Of a stretch of DNA of 64,000 bases, positions 24,278 to 35,935 are shown piece after piece. How positions within the stretch are numbered: position 1 is the first letter of the stretch; each line of letters starts with the position of its first letter. Origin of the DNA: Misgurnus anguillicaudatus (Eukaryota > Chordata > Actinopteri > Cypriniformes > Cobitidae); the NCBI RefSeq assembly GCF_027580225.2, contig NC_073352.2, positions 5,644,501 through 5,708,500 of the forward strand, in the 5' to 3' direction. Both the position numbers and the translations under genes were made by a program. Under the pieces are notes generated by a model. That model ran no database searches, was not told the origin of the DNA, and saw nothing but the letters and a program-made list of their open reading frames with translations.

Positions 24278-25890
24278 GACAGGGATGCAGGGAGTATGGC
24301 AACAGGACGTCTGCCCCCTGATTCAGACACCCGGGAATGTACACTGCTCTGAGGGACAGCAACTTCCCCTGTGTCCACAGAAGGATATGCCACGGCAATT
24401 TGTACAAAGGGCATGAACGCAAACCCCCATGGTGTTTTATATATGCGACTATCGACGTGTTGTCTGTCCGGACTAACAAGTGATGGCCCCGCAGGTGAGA
24501 GATGAAACACCTCAGGGAATAAAATACCGCCATCATCTCTAGGCAATTTATATGCCAGCTGAAACGTTTGGCGCCCCATACTCCATGAGCCAAATGGCCC
24601 TCCATAGTTGCTCCCCAGCCTGTGAGGGAAGCATCCGTTGTCAGCATAACACTACGAAACTGAGCCATGGTCTCTTCCACAGATCTAAGGCACGAAGACA
24701 TCTGCGCGTGACCTTGATCAGACAGAACTGGTTGCCCCTCGGGGAAAACCCTTTGGTTTTGAGCCACCACTGTAGCGGTCTCATGTGAAGCAGCCCAAGG
24801 GGTATCACATTGGACACTGCTGCCATGAGCCCCAACAACCTCTGAAATTGTTTTACAGTGTGTGACTGGCCTAACTTCACTCTGCCTACAGCCAAAAGAA
24901 TGGATTCCACATGAGCAGGGGACAGATGTGCCTGCATTGTTGTTGAATCCCATATATAATGCCAAGAAAAGCTGTCCTCTGTACTTGAGAGAGCATGCTT
25001 TTCTTTGCATTTAGCCTTAACTCCAGTTCTCTCATGTGGGTCAGGACAGCATCTCGATGCTGCGCTGCCATACTCTCTGATTGGGATAAAATTAACCAAT
25101 CGTCTATGTAGTTTAAGACACGGATGCCCCGGAGTCGTAATGGAGCCAGCGCTGCATCCATGCACTTTGTAAATGTACCGGGTAACAGAGATAGGCCGAA
25201 AGGAAGAACCCGATATTGGTAAGCCACGCCCCCGAAGGCAAACTCCAGGAATCTCTTGTGTTGCGGGAGGATAGATATGTGAAAATACGCGTCTTTTAGA
25301 TCTATCGTCACAAATCAGTCCTTGGACCTGATTTGTGTGACGATCTGCTTTATAGTTAACATCTTGAACTTTAATTTTGCAACAGACTGGTTCAGATGAG
25401 GTAGATCTAAAATAGGACATAACCCCCGTCTGTCTTTGGAACTATGAAATAGCAGCTGTAAAACCCTGACTCCCTGTCGTGAGGAGGAACATATTCTATG
25501 GCTTCCTTGCACAAGAGAGTTTCTACTTCTCGTTCCATTATTAGAGCCTGCCCAGCACCCACTATAGTAGATAATTGGGGCGGCTGGTTGCAAAACTTAA
25601 TTTTGTAGCCTTTTTCTATTATTTTCAGAACCCACTGACACACGTTTGGCAGGAGTTTCCACGCTGCCAAATTTTCTATAAGGGGGACCAGCCTCTCAAA
25701 ACTGGCTTTTGGTGTACTGCTTAAACTTTTCCCGGTGCCCTGAAACAAACTGGCAGGGTTCAACCTGGATGATATTAATGCCTCCCTCCTCGGAGAGAGG
25801 TGTTGCGTGCCCCGCGCACGAGGCACACAAGAATGGGGAGCCGCTGTGCCCCGAAACCCACACTGCGGCTGGGTTAACACATCGAGCATC
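24260..25890 (-). pseudogene. DIRS reverse transcriptase - RNase H pseudogene
   Basis: Minus strand. Upstream linker near 25600-25700; RT with TIDLKDAYFHISI (about 25280-25310), YRVLPFGLS, and the DIRS-typical catalytic YIDDWL (about 25110). RNase H follows with LTTDASLTGWGA (about 24645), the LEMMAVFYSL block and VRTDNTSIVAYI (about 24450). Frameshifts near 25315, 25410 and 24890 separate these segments, so the protein is broken. YIDDWL, rather than the YIDDIL of Gypsy, supports DIRS. Confidence 0.85.
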
Positions 25891-26039
25891 GAGGAGAAAT
25901 GGGCACCGTGTGCTGAGGTGACTGCCGGCTCTCCCCGACTGGGGGCTGGCCTCGGAAATATGACACTACGTCCCTCAGGACTTCTTTTTTGCCGAAGCCT
26001 TCCTCGCCATAATAACAGCCCTCAGGTCTGTTTTCTGCT

Positions 26040-26900
26040 TAGATAATGTCTGAGTGCGACTGCCCGAGCCCCAGTTTTTTTTAGGTGGACCATGAGTGGC
26101 AACACTTTGCTTTTGCGATGCTTTTTACGATGTAGATGGCTGCTCCCGTCCAGCAGCCCTAGAATCAAGAGCACGGTGGGGAAGATAGCGTTCGAACGCT
26201 GCCGACTGCTTACGAGCCTCCGCAAATCTCTCGACAACAGTATTAACAGCATCGCCAAAGAGACCGGAGGGCGCAAGAGAGAAAAGCTCTATCTGCGGAT
26301 CTAAGCTTGGACAGATTAAGCCATAAATGACGTTCTGTGGCTACGAGAGCTCCCATTGATCGACCCGTGGCTCTCGCAGTCTCTTTAATCGTCCTGAGTG
26401 ACACGTCAGTGACTCGACGAAGCTCTTTAAATATATCAGACGTAACCCACGCCTCGCCATCTACGCCTTCAAGCACTTCTGCTTGATATGCCTGCAGGAC
26501 AGCTAAGGTATGCAGAGAAGCCCCAGCCTGCCCTGCAGACTTATAGGCTTTGCCCACTAAAGATGATGTTAACCGAACCGGTTTCGTGGGAAGCGAAGGC
26601 GACTTCAATGATGATGCTGCGGCGGGGGAGAGATAGCTCGCAAGCTACTGCTACATCCAGGGCATCGCTAAATACGGAGATTTCATCACTAGATCCCGCG
26701 GGTGAAGGCTGAGAAAGGAGAAGACCCGTCTCAAGCTCGTCCACGAGATCTAGTTGTGATCCCCATGATCGCAGCTTCCGCTCTGCCTCGGCAGCAGCGG
26801 GGCACAACGTACGGAGCGGCATCCTTCTCAAGAGATGATTGTGCGTGTTGTGCCCCGAGGCACATAACACAGAGACGGTGCGAGTCCTCGCTCGTAATGA
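26040..26900 (-). pseudogene. DIRS gag-like protein pseudogene
   Basis: Minus-strand segments include SSLVGKAYKSAGQAGASLHT, KELRRVTDVSLRTIKETA and ERHLWLNLSKL, which match my recollection of DIRS gag in fish. It precedes the RT as expected. Frames are interrupted around 26250 and 26540. Confidence 0.65.
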
Positions 26901-26955
26901 AACGAGGACACACTCCTTAAAACTTTGTTTGGACTTGGACACGATAATGACACAC

Positions 26956-27180
26956 ACTCGCTTGCTGAGGCACAAAGAGCTGAAGTTGGCTTGCTGGGTG
27001 CTCTTTTTATAGCTTCCTGGTTCCCACGTCACCCGCCTGTGACGTGTCGCTTGACCATTGGATTGATTTGACATACGTGCTTCAGACGCAATCACGCAGA
27101 GGGCATTCTCATAGCGTAGCTTTGGGGACGCAGCTCGAGTTCCCACGAAGGGGAACGAAGGATTAAAAGAGTTACGACTC
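26956..27180. repeat. Inverted terminal repeat of the DIRS element, right
   Basis: Pairs with 24040-24277 in opposite orientation; clear mismatches are scattered along its length, so the arms are not recent copies of each other. Confidence 0.8.
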
Positions 27181-27349
27181 AGACATGATCTGGCATTTAG
27201 CCTGCACACACACAAGAGAGCAGCGGCCATTTTATTTATGATTGCACACCTGTGTAAGTTAACCCCGCCCCCTAATGAGAATAAATCACAATCAATTTAG
27301 AGAACATATCATTTACATAAATCAACATTATATATCATAATATAGTCTT

Positions 27350-27600
27350 TCACGTTCACTACGGTATCAAAACTCCGGCCAGCTGATATTTACTACAATT
27401 TCAAAATCAAAAGCAGTTGATATTATGTCCTATCTAGCACCCATACTTTGGAAAAGTCTTCCCAGTGTTGTCCAGGAGACAGACACACAGAGTCAGATCA
27501 AATCTAGATTAAAGACTCATCTCTTTTGCATTGTAGACACTTTGGCTTTACAATTCAATTGTGATTGTTAGGCTGCACTAGTTAGATTGACCAGTACAGG
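27350..27600 (+). pseudogene. LINE reverse transcriptase C-terminal fragment, right part
   Basis: Frame reads DIMSYLAPILWKSLPSVVQE then SRLKTHLF, the conserved end of L2/CR1-type polymerases (W-x-SLP ... LKTHLF). It is the continuation of the fragment at 23935-24036. Confidence 0.6.
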
Positions 27601-27969
27601 GACACTTCTCATTAAACCGGATGTAATTGTTACATAAAGTGTCGACCATTATCCTACTCGAAGTCTGTCCATCTCTTTTCTTAAGGGTTTGTGGTCCCAG
27701 CTCCAGTTAAATCCATATCCTTGCGCCAACTAATGACAACTAGCTGTCTCATCCGGAGTTTTATTTTTGTGTATTCTTTTTAAACATTTTGGCTTATGCA
27801 TTCAGATCAGATGTTTTAAGATCAAATGTAGGGGAAAGTTTTATTAGTATAATGTGTATGTTGTCTTAATATGGCAGCTATGTATACAACTTTAGTAAGA
27901 GTCAAATCATAATACTGAAGAGCAATGACTTTAATTCATGCTTTATTGTAGATTTGCAGTCAATAACCA
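27601..27969. other. Non-coding stretch, 3' flank of Kazal gene C
   Basis: AT-rich, no gene seen. The Kazal C polyadenylation signal (AATAAA on the minus strand) is at about 27942-27947. Confidence 0.4.
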
Positions 27970-28816
27970 TCATTTACAGTAAAGCTGTTGTATGTCATTC
28001 CACCTGCAGCTGATTACGTCGTCTCTGCATTTACCCCTATAGGCTATTTGTATGTCCTCTCCTGTCCTCCTATAAAACAGTAAATAAAAGTGTTGACTCT
28101 GTTTTACACAACTACATGACACTTATGTTTGATAAAACACCATTTAAACACATTATGAACTTTTAAATGATACATAAATCATAGATAAAAACACAAATGT
28201 GGTCTCACTGTCTTTGGAGACACAGTCGGCATTCATTTCCGTAGGTGACTCCATCAGTACCACACACAGGATAATAATCCTTCGTGCAACCGAAAATGTC
28301 TTCACAGCAGTCAGGCTGTCAACAGATGCACACATACAATAACACAAACACATTCAGTGTACAGTAGGTTAACTTATAGGGGCAGACAGGGTTTAGTTTA
28401 ATCCAGGACTAGGTATATTAGTGCATTTAAGCTGTTTTTACAAACAAACCTTACAAAACACAATAAAGGTGTGCAACTTGAAACAAAACATGATATATGT
28501 TAAGATATGTCAGTGCAATGTTTTAAATGAAAGCAGCTCAAACATGGATTATGGGATAAACCCTTTCAGAAACCACCAATAAAGTTATATCATACACGGT
28601 ATTAGCATATACTCACTTCAGGAATGATAACTCCACTTGCCATGACTGTGCAAAAAAATTAATAAGTCAAACATTTACTTCACACACAATACTTGAAAAA
28701 AGTGTGATCTACACAAAAATGTGATGTAGCTCAAGAATCATAGCTCAAACATTTTGATTGAAAAAAAAAAAGTAAACTCAGACTGAAAAGAGCAGCAGAA
28801 TAATTCTTGCAATCAT
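27970..28816 (-). CDS. Kazal-type serine protease inhibitor, gene C (possibly disrupted)
   Basis: Small secreted inhibitor of the SPINK type. Exons by homology to genes A and B: exon 1 28778/9-28816, exon 2 28617-28645, exon 3 28209-28315, exon 4 27970-28069. Exon 3 carries the reactive loop: [14 protein letters not shown], so P1 is Lys (second residue after Cys II), as in trypsin-inhibiting SPINK1-type proteins. Kazal spacing C-x7-C-x10-C-x2-C is kept, with the last Cys in GKC of exon 4. Oddities: the ancestral ATG is ATT and an ATG one codon upstream replaces it; the exon 1 donor lost two bases (GTCGGTGAGT in A is GTCTGAGT here), leaving an in-frame TGA; the ancestral stop is AGA, adding 18 residues with two Cys. 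An in-frame ATG exists in exon 2. Exons 2-4 stay open, so decay, if real, is recent. Confidence 0.7.
28379..28560. mobile_element. Diverged MITE relic in intron 2 of Kazal gene C
   Basis: GGGGCAGACAGGGTTTAGTT and the following TAATCCAGGACTAGG...AAGATATGTCAGTGC resemble the complement of the MITEs at 22026-22256 and 52115-52353. Confidence 0.45.
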
Positions 28817-28933
28817 GATTCTGAGATGATTGATATCTTGACAATGTTTTCTTTTGTCTCTGGTGTGGCTGTGAGCTCCTTTTATTGCCCATTGTTCCCA
28901 CCCTCAGACTTGTGCAAGTAAAAGTGGGCGTTT
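28817..28933 (-). promoter_or_regulatory. Kazal gene C promoter and 5'UTR
   Basis: On the minus strand: AAACGCCCACTTTTACTTG, CTGAGGGTGGGAACAATG, a TATA-like CAATAAAAGGAGCTCACA, then ACATTGTCAAGA and CATCTCAGAATCATG. Nearly the same block precedes genes A and B. Confidence 0.7.
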
Positions 28934-29383
28934 CAAACATATGTAGAGAGCAAACGTATCAAAACACGTATTCTTTCTTTCTTTTTTATGCCATTCCAGC
29001 ATCTATGGCTATATTTAAGGTGAGAACTGGTTAATCCAAACACAAGTTGACCCAGACAAGTTAATCCATGGGGGAAGGGAATTTGCTATCTCCAATTCAC
29101 CAAACTAGCAATTTTTAGCCATATTGCGCCCACCAACACACAGCAGCTTATTAGTGGAGAGGAGACAGAGTGATAAAGTTAATTAGTATGAGGGGATGAT
29201 TGGGCAGATTTATGGGCAGAGAATCACCAATTCCCCAATGCTGCAGCGGAAAATAGTTTTCTGAGTTTCTCAGAGAAAAATTGCAAAGAGTTATACAGTG
29301 CATAATCGTATAATCATCATCTAAAGATTCGGAGAATCTGGAAAACATTTTGTGGGCAAGGGTCAAACCCGGAAAACCATACT
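28934..29383. other. Non-coding stretch
   Basis: No gene or clear repeat recognised apart from the entry into the Tc1 fragment. Confidence 0.3.
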
Positions 29384-29815
29384 GTACTGGATGCCCGTGA
29401 TCTTTGGGCCCTTAACAGCACTGCATCACATACAGGAATGCTACTGTAATGGAAATCACAACATTGGCTCAGGAATACTTCCAGAAAACATTGTCGGTGA
29501 ACACAATCCACCGTGCCATTCGCCATTGCCGGCTAAAAGTCTATAGGTCAAAAAAGAAGCCATATCTAAACATGATCCAGAAGCACAGACATTTTTTTCT
29601 GGGCCACGGCTCATTTAAAATGGACTTTGGCAAAGTGAAAAAACTGTTCTGTGGTCAGATGAATCATAATTTTGAGTTCTTTTTGGAAAACTGAGACGCC
29701 ATGTCATCCGGAATAAAGAGGACACAGACAACCCAAGTTGTTATTAGGGCTCAGTTCAGAAACCTGCATCTCTGATGGTTTGGGGTTGCATGAGTGCGTT
29801 TGGTGTTGTGTTGTC
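29384..29815 (+). pseudogene. Tc1-like transposase fragment (second family)
   Basis: Plus strand encodes TTLAQEYFQKTLSVNTIHRA, CRLKVYRSKKKPY, then frameshifted WSDE/CGQMNH and MVWGC-like words. This is the HTH-to-first-Asp part of a salmonid/zebrafish-type Tc1 transposase, with frameshifts and no C-terminus. Confidence 0.75.
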
Positions 29816-30084
29816 GCTCCAATAAGCAGACTTTTTAGTTGTTTCTTTTGAGTCTTTATTCAGCATTCTCACTACATACACCTCATGCTTTCTGTTTTCT
29901 TGTTCTACTCTCGCGATATCACTATATTACATCCCTCCCTTTGTTAATTTTAAAGAACTTAAATATCAGCAAATAATTAATTCTTTACATATATCCAATG
30001 TTATTTTACTCAAAACATAGAATTTACTTTTCTTTTTCAGTCTCTCAGACTAAACAATCAACAAGTAAACTTAAACATCTACAT
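29816..30084. other. Non-coding stretch, possible retroelement edge
   Basis: Contains TTATTCAGCATTCTCACTAC and ATATTACATCCCTCCCTTTG; no gene seen. Confidence 0.25.
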
Positions 30085-30261
30085 ATGATGTCCTTGAAAC
30101 GAGCAGTTGATCCGCTGAATTAATAATTTGATAGTTTGTTTTTTGTATTTCTGTCAGTAATGATTTACTCAGTTATCTTCCAAAAGGTGCTTAGCAAGCA
30201 ACTTACAACACATAATTAATTATAATGCTTGTCTAATTAAATTAAATGTACCCTATCAGAT

Positions 30262-30298
<37 letters not shown>

Positions 30299-30800
30299 AT
30301 TTATAAATAAATATAAGGAACACCAAATTTGCTGTTGTTGCACACTTTAGACAAAGAAATTTTCTGGAAGGCATTAAACTTTTGTGAAAATCATGAAAAA
30401 CGCTGGCGCTGGCTGGCAACTTTTTTTAAAAATGCTGGCGGCGAAAGAGTTAACTAGGAGATGAGGGGCGAGATCAGGAGATGAGACAGGGAAGCACACA
30501 GCACAAACATAGGCCATGTGCTACCCCACAAACCATCTACCTGTCATGATCCGGCCTCAGAACTAAGAATAAAACAAGGACAAGAGGCCAGAATCATGAC
30601 AGCTAAAGGCAGTTCAACATTGCAAACATGGATTCAAAGCTCCAGCAAGCCAGCAGGCAAATCCTATAAAATATTTATCAGTTTCTTAACTTAAATTTTT
30701 GTTAATAAGTATATTTCCCATTATAACCACTTGGGTTAGTTGATACTAGTAATCCATAACACATCATATTTATTACATTTTATTAAAGAGCACAAATTGT
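30085..30800. repeat. Dispersed repeat related to the element at 34387-35658
   Basis: Shares with 34680-35190 the blocks AAATTTGCTGTTGTT, AAAGGCAGTTCAACATTGCA and TTCAAAGCTCCANCAAGCCAG in the same order. It carries an (ATA)n microsatellite at 30262-30297 and a 62-bp imperfect palindrome (TGTCATGATCCGGCCTC) at 30541-30602. Confidence 0.6.
30262..30297. repeat. (AAT)n microsatellite
   Basis: About 12 uninterrupted AAT units. Confidence 0.9.
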
Positions 30801-30948
30801 CCGATGATGATTTTAAATTTCCTTGTGTAAGTGTGTAGTACCACAGATTTAAAAAAAAAGATGGACGACGCGACGTTGCTTCCTTCCATTGTAATGAATT
30901 GGAGCAAAAAATGTCCGACCATGGGCGCTGCCATGTTACATGTTTGAG

Positions 30949-32185
30949 TAAGGGCGTAGGTTTGATTCTGGCATTGGTGGGGACATAAATAAAATGGTCG
31001 CATTGCAAAAACTGTTTATCACTGTTTACTTGACATAAACAACAGACAACTCAGTATGCACTTTACTCAGTGACATCTGACTCGCCACCCCCGGTGCCGT
31101 CCCAAATTTAATGTACTATAATAAACAATTCGTTATGTCCTATAGAGCCTAATAAACAGTAACTGTTTAAGTCTTTGTCAAAAAATGAAAATCACATTGT
31201 AACATATATCCAAATTTACTTTATAACATTGAAGAATATGCAATTAATATTTAATTCTTAATTTAATTTTGCCAAAAAAATCCCAGTGTTAAAGTAGGTA
31301 TGTATATCATGCTGTTTCCTGAAAAACGTTTATTAACGTTTCTGTAGTTCACATTAAATCTTCTTTTCATTAACAGACAGTTAATCAGTGTGAAAAAAAT
31401 AGTTTAAGTTTAAAATGCAACCTTACATTATGTCTACATCTGTGCAAGTAATGACCACAGTGCAATAATGTAAAGTGTTCAGGAATCATGACATGAATTC
31501 ATGTTTTTACCATGTTGGGGTTATTTTCTTTCATGGATTAGGGACCACCTAAATAACCTTGCCACCCCATTTATAAAAGGTTGACACAAGTTTGCAACTC
31601 CTCAGGTTAACATGGGATTGTCGTGTATTGGTGAAACAAACACTGTCCTTGAATCAATATGTGACACAATTTTTTTTGTGCATGAAACAGTTACAGTGGG
31701 TATAATAATACTTTCTTCCTCACTTACCTGTAGCCCGAATAATCACGCGCGTCTTGTTGAGTGAACTTTGGCGCGTTGTACAAAGTGAAACCATCATATC
31801 ACACGTAGCGAGTAAAGACAAGCCCATCAGAAAGTGATGTGAGTTAGAGAGGCGGGACTCAAGAAATGCCAATCCAATCATATTAGCAATGTAAGTTAGA
31901 GAGGCGGGCATTGCAGAGAACGAAAGCTGTTAACCGTTTGTGTACCACATAGAGCGTTATTTTTACAGAACGGGATCGCAAAAGATTTCTAATCTCATTT
32001 AAATGATTCCTGAAAAAATATATAATAAGTAAAAAATAGAAAACACAAGAATAAGACGGACATCAGTGGTTATATATAAATACAGATTAATTGTTTGGTC
32101 GAAATTATTGCTAGGGACAATTCAGTCTTCCCTGAATATTGGTAAGGACATGTCCCTAGCGTCCCACCCTAAATCTACGCCCATG
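30949..32185. mobile_element. hAT-type non-autonomous element
   Basis: Ends TAAGGGCGTAGGTTTG and complement of CATGGGCGTAGATTTA, flanked by the 8-bp duplication TGTTTGAG (30941-30948, 32186-32193). No transposase. Confidence 0.8.
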
Positions 32186-32295
32186 TGTTTGAGTCGAGTC
32201 TGTTCGTTTGCATGGAGAGGATGGGGTTTATAACTTGTACCGCAGCCAGCCACCAGAGGGCAATCAAAGAGCCAGCACACCCAGTTAGTACGTGG

Positions 32296-32544
32296 TAAAG
32301 CAACACTATGTAGTTTCCATGTAAAAATGACTTACAGCTCCCCCATGTGGTTGGAAAGCGCAACAGTGCCTGGTATCAGACACTCTTCTGCAGGCAGGGG
32401 GAGGGGCCGCCACTTTCAGAGTGTGCTTGTAGTAGCTAGGAGGTTGCGGCAACAGTACAATTTGGCCAGTTAAAAGTTGTTCTATCACTGAAATAACTTT
32501 AGAGACATTATTTAAAGGTAGAAAACTACATAGTGTTGCTTTAA
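32296..32544. mobile_element. MITE, TIR TAAAGCAACACTATGTAG, copy 1
   Basis: TAAAGCAACACTATGTAG and complement at the ends. Copy 2 is at 36467-36748; copy 1 lacks about 35 bp present in copy 2. Confidence 0.8.
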
Positions 32545-32635
32545 CAATATGCAAATGGTACAAACCCTAAAAAGGGTTAAAGTAAACGTTGATGCGATTT
32601 ATTGTTTGACTTGGACTACACCTATTATAGACAAC

Positions 32636-32800
32636 CAGGGGCGGCCGGTGACTTATTTTTTCAAGAGTGCTCGATGCGAAGTTCGTCACAACATGTATGT
32701 AGCCCGTCATGTGTGTGGTTCCTTTTTTCAAAATATGTGTTCTGTGCGTCGAGTGATCCTGTGTGCATCACAGCAGATTCAGATTGGTGAGCCTTGTACA
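32636..32800. mobile_element. hAT-type solo end
   Basis: CAGGGGCGGCCGGTGACTTA is the sort of terminus seen in other hAT elements here; no matching partner end was found. Confidence 0.4.
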
Positions 32801-33059
32801 AAATCAGAGCGTTTGGGGAAAGCAGAAATATCTGGAGCTACAAAAATGTATGGTATGTGGGAAATGCCTTGTTTTTAGCAATGAAACAGGTGCACTTTAA
32901 AACCATATTAATAGTAACACCACCTTAGTGCACTTTTTTTGGTTTGGGCCACTACCCTTCAAAATGTCTGTGCCCTGACTATACGTTCATCAAATACTTT
33001 TGTGACTGATCTGCTTAATCTTGCCTTCAGGCCATAAAAAATACAGTTTAGGCAGAATC

Positions 33060-33640
33060 CATTAGGAGTGTAATAATGCTAATTTACAAGAAGTCATGCC
33101 AGACGCACTCAACAGGTTTTGTGATTACTTTTTAAAAATGAGTGATATGCACAATTACCACACAAGGGGGAGTTCCACAGACTACAGGCTCTACCACTTT
33201 AAGAGCTGTGTGGGAAAGTATTCTTTCTCTGCAGCTGTCACGTGGAATGGTTCACATTTAAACCATAAACTGTTGAGCTCTTCATATTATCATTTTAAAA
33301 TTTTAATAAAAAATGGTTATTAAAATTATAAAGAGAAAAAGGAAAAAGTAAGGAAACAGAAATCCTTGAAGTAGTAGGAATACTGTATTTTCTGCTTGTG
33401 TGTCTGCTTGTATTTTGGGACTTTTTGTGTGTGTTTTATGGTGTTTTTTGTTAATTTATTTGCATTTTTATGCTCCCTTCTTCACTGTTCTCAATGTTAT
33501 TAGTACATGCATTGTTAGTCGTCATCTTAAGGACCACAATGGAAATAAGCCTATGGGCTTTTTTGTCTTTTTATCCTTTTGAACACTTCGTGCTGATGGT
33601 TGTTGTTCAATAAAGTATTCATTCATTCATTCATTCATAC
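33060..33640 (+). pseudogene. L2-like LINE 3' end with (ATTC)n tail
   Basis: Plus-strand frame 33096-33323 reads NYHTRGSSTDYRLYHFKSC then GKYSFSAAVTWNG, the C-terminus of a LINE polymerase. It is followed by the L2-type tail AGGACCACAATGGAAATAAG, TTCAATAAAGTATTC and four to five ATTC units, the 3' end recognised by the L2 enzyme. Confidence 0.7.
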
Positions 33641-34149
33641 ACTATTAACATTATATAATTGATCAATATGAGTTCTTTTTTACCAGCTATACACTGTCTG
33701 TTGTTTTGGATATTGGACCCCTTTATAGTCAGTGTCTTTAATTACTAAAAATAATACAAATACATTGTTCATTATCTAATTTTAACAGCTATTTTTTTAA
33801 TTAAATATGTATTAGTAAATATTAAACTAATGTCAACTAGAATTAATAAATGCTGTAGAAGTACTGTTAATTAATAGTTCATGTTTAGTAATGTAAACGA
33901 ATAGAACCTTATTGCAAAATGTTACTTATAAAGGTTATAAAATGTATTGTATCTAGCTGTTATGGATGATGCTCTGAGATTCCTCTTGATTACCAGCAGA
34001 GGGCTCCCTCACTTGGTTTTTGGATTTATGTTGCTTTCGTCCTGTGGACTGTGTTTGGTCTGCCCCGATCTCTTACCTATTTACTTGTATATGGATGCTT
34101 TCTGTTTGATCCTGTATGTCCTTATATATATGATTATTTGCTCCCAATC
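33641..34149. other. Non-coding stretch
   Basis: AT-rich; no gene recognised. Confidence 0.3.
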
Positions 34150-34342
34150 ATAAGCCCCATTCACTTCCATAGTAGGAAAAAAATAATAGTCAATGGGGCT
34201 CATGAATGGTTTGGTTTCAAACATACCCCTAAATATCTTCCTTTGTGTTTATAAGAACAAAGAAATTCATACAGGTTTGTAACAACATGAGGGTGAGTAA
34301 ATGATGACAGAATTTTCTTTTTTAGATGAACTATCCCTTTAA
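34150..34342. mobile_element. Half of a common fish MITE
   Basis: Ends GAGGGTGAGTAAATGATGAC, AGAATTTTC, GAACTATCCCTTTAAA, a very common cyprinid MITE end; the other half is missing. Confidence 0.6.
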
Positions 34343-34386
34343 ACTAAAATGAAACAGAGCAGCTTACTAAAGTTTGTTTCAAAAAA

Positions 34387-35658
34387 TACCTGTCAAGTAT
34401 CCCGTTTTGGCCGGGAAAGTCCCGTATTTTACCCTTCTTTCCTGCCGTCCTCCCGTATTAGTATTTTCCCGTAAATCTCCCGTATTTTAACCTGCGTTAT
34501 TACAAAAATAATAATGCAGAGTAATAAAAAACATTCCCAACCCCAGATCGCTAAAGATCCACTGATTCCGCTAATCCACTTCGTGTTTTCCCACCCGCTC
34601 CGCAGCATCTCTGTGTGCACTCTCTGCCTGCCTGGAGAGCGAAGACGACAGTTTCTGTCTGAAGTTTGTTGCATTAACAAGTAGATTTATTACATAATAT
34701 ATCAGTTGTTAAACCGCAGAATTACTAATTTGGAAGTTTGTTTATGTATTTCTTTGGTTAATGATTTGCTGTCGGTGTTCTAAAAGTGCTAACAAGTTAG
34801 CAAGCAAACAGCAACAAAATATCCACATTATTATCGTTACTATGCTTGTCTAATGAATTAAATGTTCCCGGTCAGATCTAAGTTAACATAAACACTAAAT
34901 TTGCTGTTGTTGGCACACTTTGTAGACAAAAAATACCAAAAACACCAATGCCTTCACAAAATAAAGACAGAGAACGGAAAGGGAGGCTGGTAAAGGCAGT
35001 TCAACATTGCAAACATTGATTCAAAGCTCCATCAAGCCAGCAGCAGGTAAATCATATTGAATATCTATTGTCACACTTTAATTCTTGTTATTATATTTTC
35101 CCATTATAATCACTTGTAATCACTTGTAATCACTTGTCTAAGTTGATGCTAGTAATATAGTAACACATCATTTATTTATAGTACTTTATTAAAACACTAA
35201 TAGTACCACCCCCTGTGCCCTTTTTGGTTTGGGCCACTGCCCCATCTAGCATTTTCATTTTCTAAATGACTGTTCTCATTACAAAGAAAAGTGAATGGTT
35301 TATAAATAATTTTGGCATTAAGGTATAATGCAAAAGAAGTTAAAATAAGGCTTTTCAAACTAAGGCCAGTGGGTTTTGTACAGATGCAAATTTGTGTGTA
35401 TAGTATGTACAGTATGAGTGTGACTTATGAAATGTAGTTTTCACAGAGCTGTGTGTTTCACTAGTTTTCTTGCTAATGAATTCGTTTGTTTAGTTAATTT
35501 TAACACAATTATCAGCACTAAGGTTTAAAAAATATTATCCGGCCCTCACCAGTCTTAAAATGTAAGGAATACTGGAGCTTGTTTGGGTTGGTGGTGGGAC
35601 TGTTCGCGGTGGGCGCCGGAAAATTTCCCTTATTTTCAAATCCAAAACTTGACAGGTA
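34387..35658. mobile_element. Non-autonomous DNA element, TIR TACCTGTCAAGT
   Basis: TACCTGTCAAGTATCCCG at the left and ACTTGACAGGTA at the right. Interior 34680-35190 is shared with the repeat at 30085-30800. Superfamily not settled because no target duplication is clear. Confidence 0.6.
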
Positions 35659-35799
35659 TGTGTTGGTCGCAGGAGAAAGATCATTCAGATGTACAGGAGC
35701 CATCAATCTTGAGTAGTAGTAGCTAAACATCAGCTTGTGCAAACGTTAATGCAGCCATTTCTCCACATTCTCCAATGTCTACCTTACCTATAAACAAGC

Positions 35800-35935
35800 G
35801 GTGCTAAATAGCACTAAAAGTGGTTCACTGGCTCGTAATCATAGAGGAAATATTTTAAGTGCCATATAGCACCAATGAAGTACCTGTGTAGAACCATGTT
35901 GTGCTATATAGAACCATATCTGGTGCTATGGTGGT
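35800..35935. repeat. TATAGCACC/GAACCAT modular repeat, copy 1
   Basis: GTGCTAAATAGCACTAAAAG...AAGTGCCATATAGCACC...GAACCATNTTGTGCTATATAG. A sister copy at 63160-63277 is cut by an LTR. Confidence 0.6.

Larger units (their letters stand above)
24040..27180 (-). mobile_element. DIRS-type retrotransposon with inverted terminal repeats, internally deleted
   Basis: Coding order on the minus strand is gag-like, then RT, then RNase H, and the ends are inverted repeats (24040-24277 against 26956-27180), the defining layout of DIRS1-type tyrosine-recombinase retrotransposons. The recombinase and methyltransferase region expected after RNase H is absent. It splits a LINE fragment. Confidence 0.82.

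Noticed and set aside
26541..27230. 229-codon minus-strand ORF at the right end of the DIRS element
   Set aside because: Its first third reads through the inverted terminal repeat and no gag motif is in that part; kept only as part of the DIRS pseudogene.
28153..28353. 66-codon minus-strand ORF over Kazal C exon 3
   Set aside because: It is a shifted frame of the Kazal exon; the Kazal frame has the conserved cysteines and splice borders.
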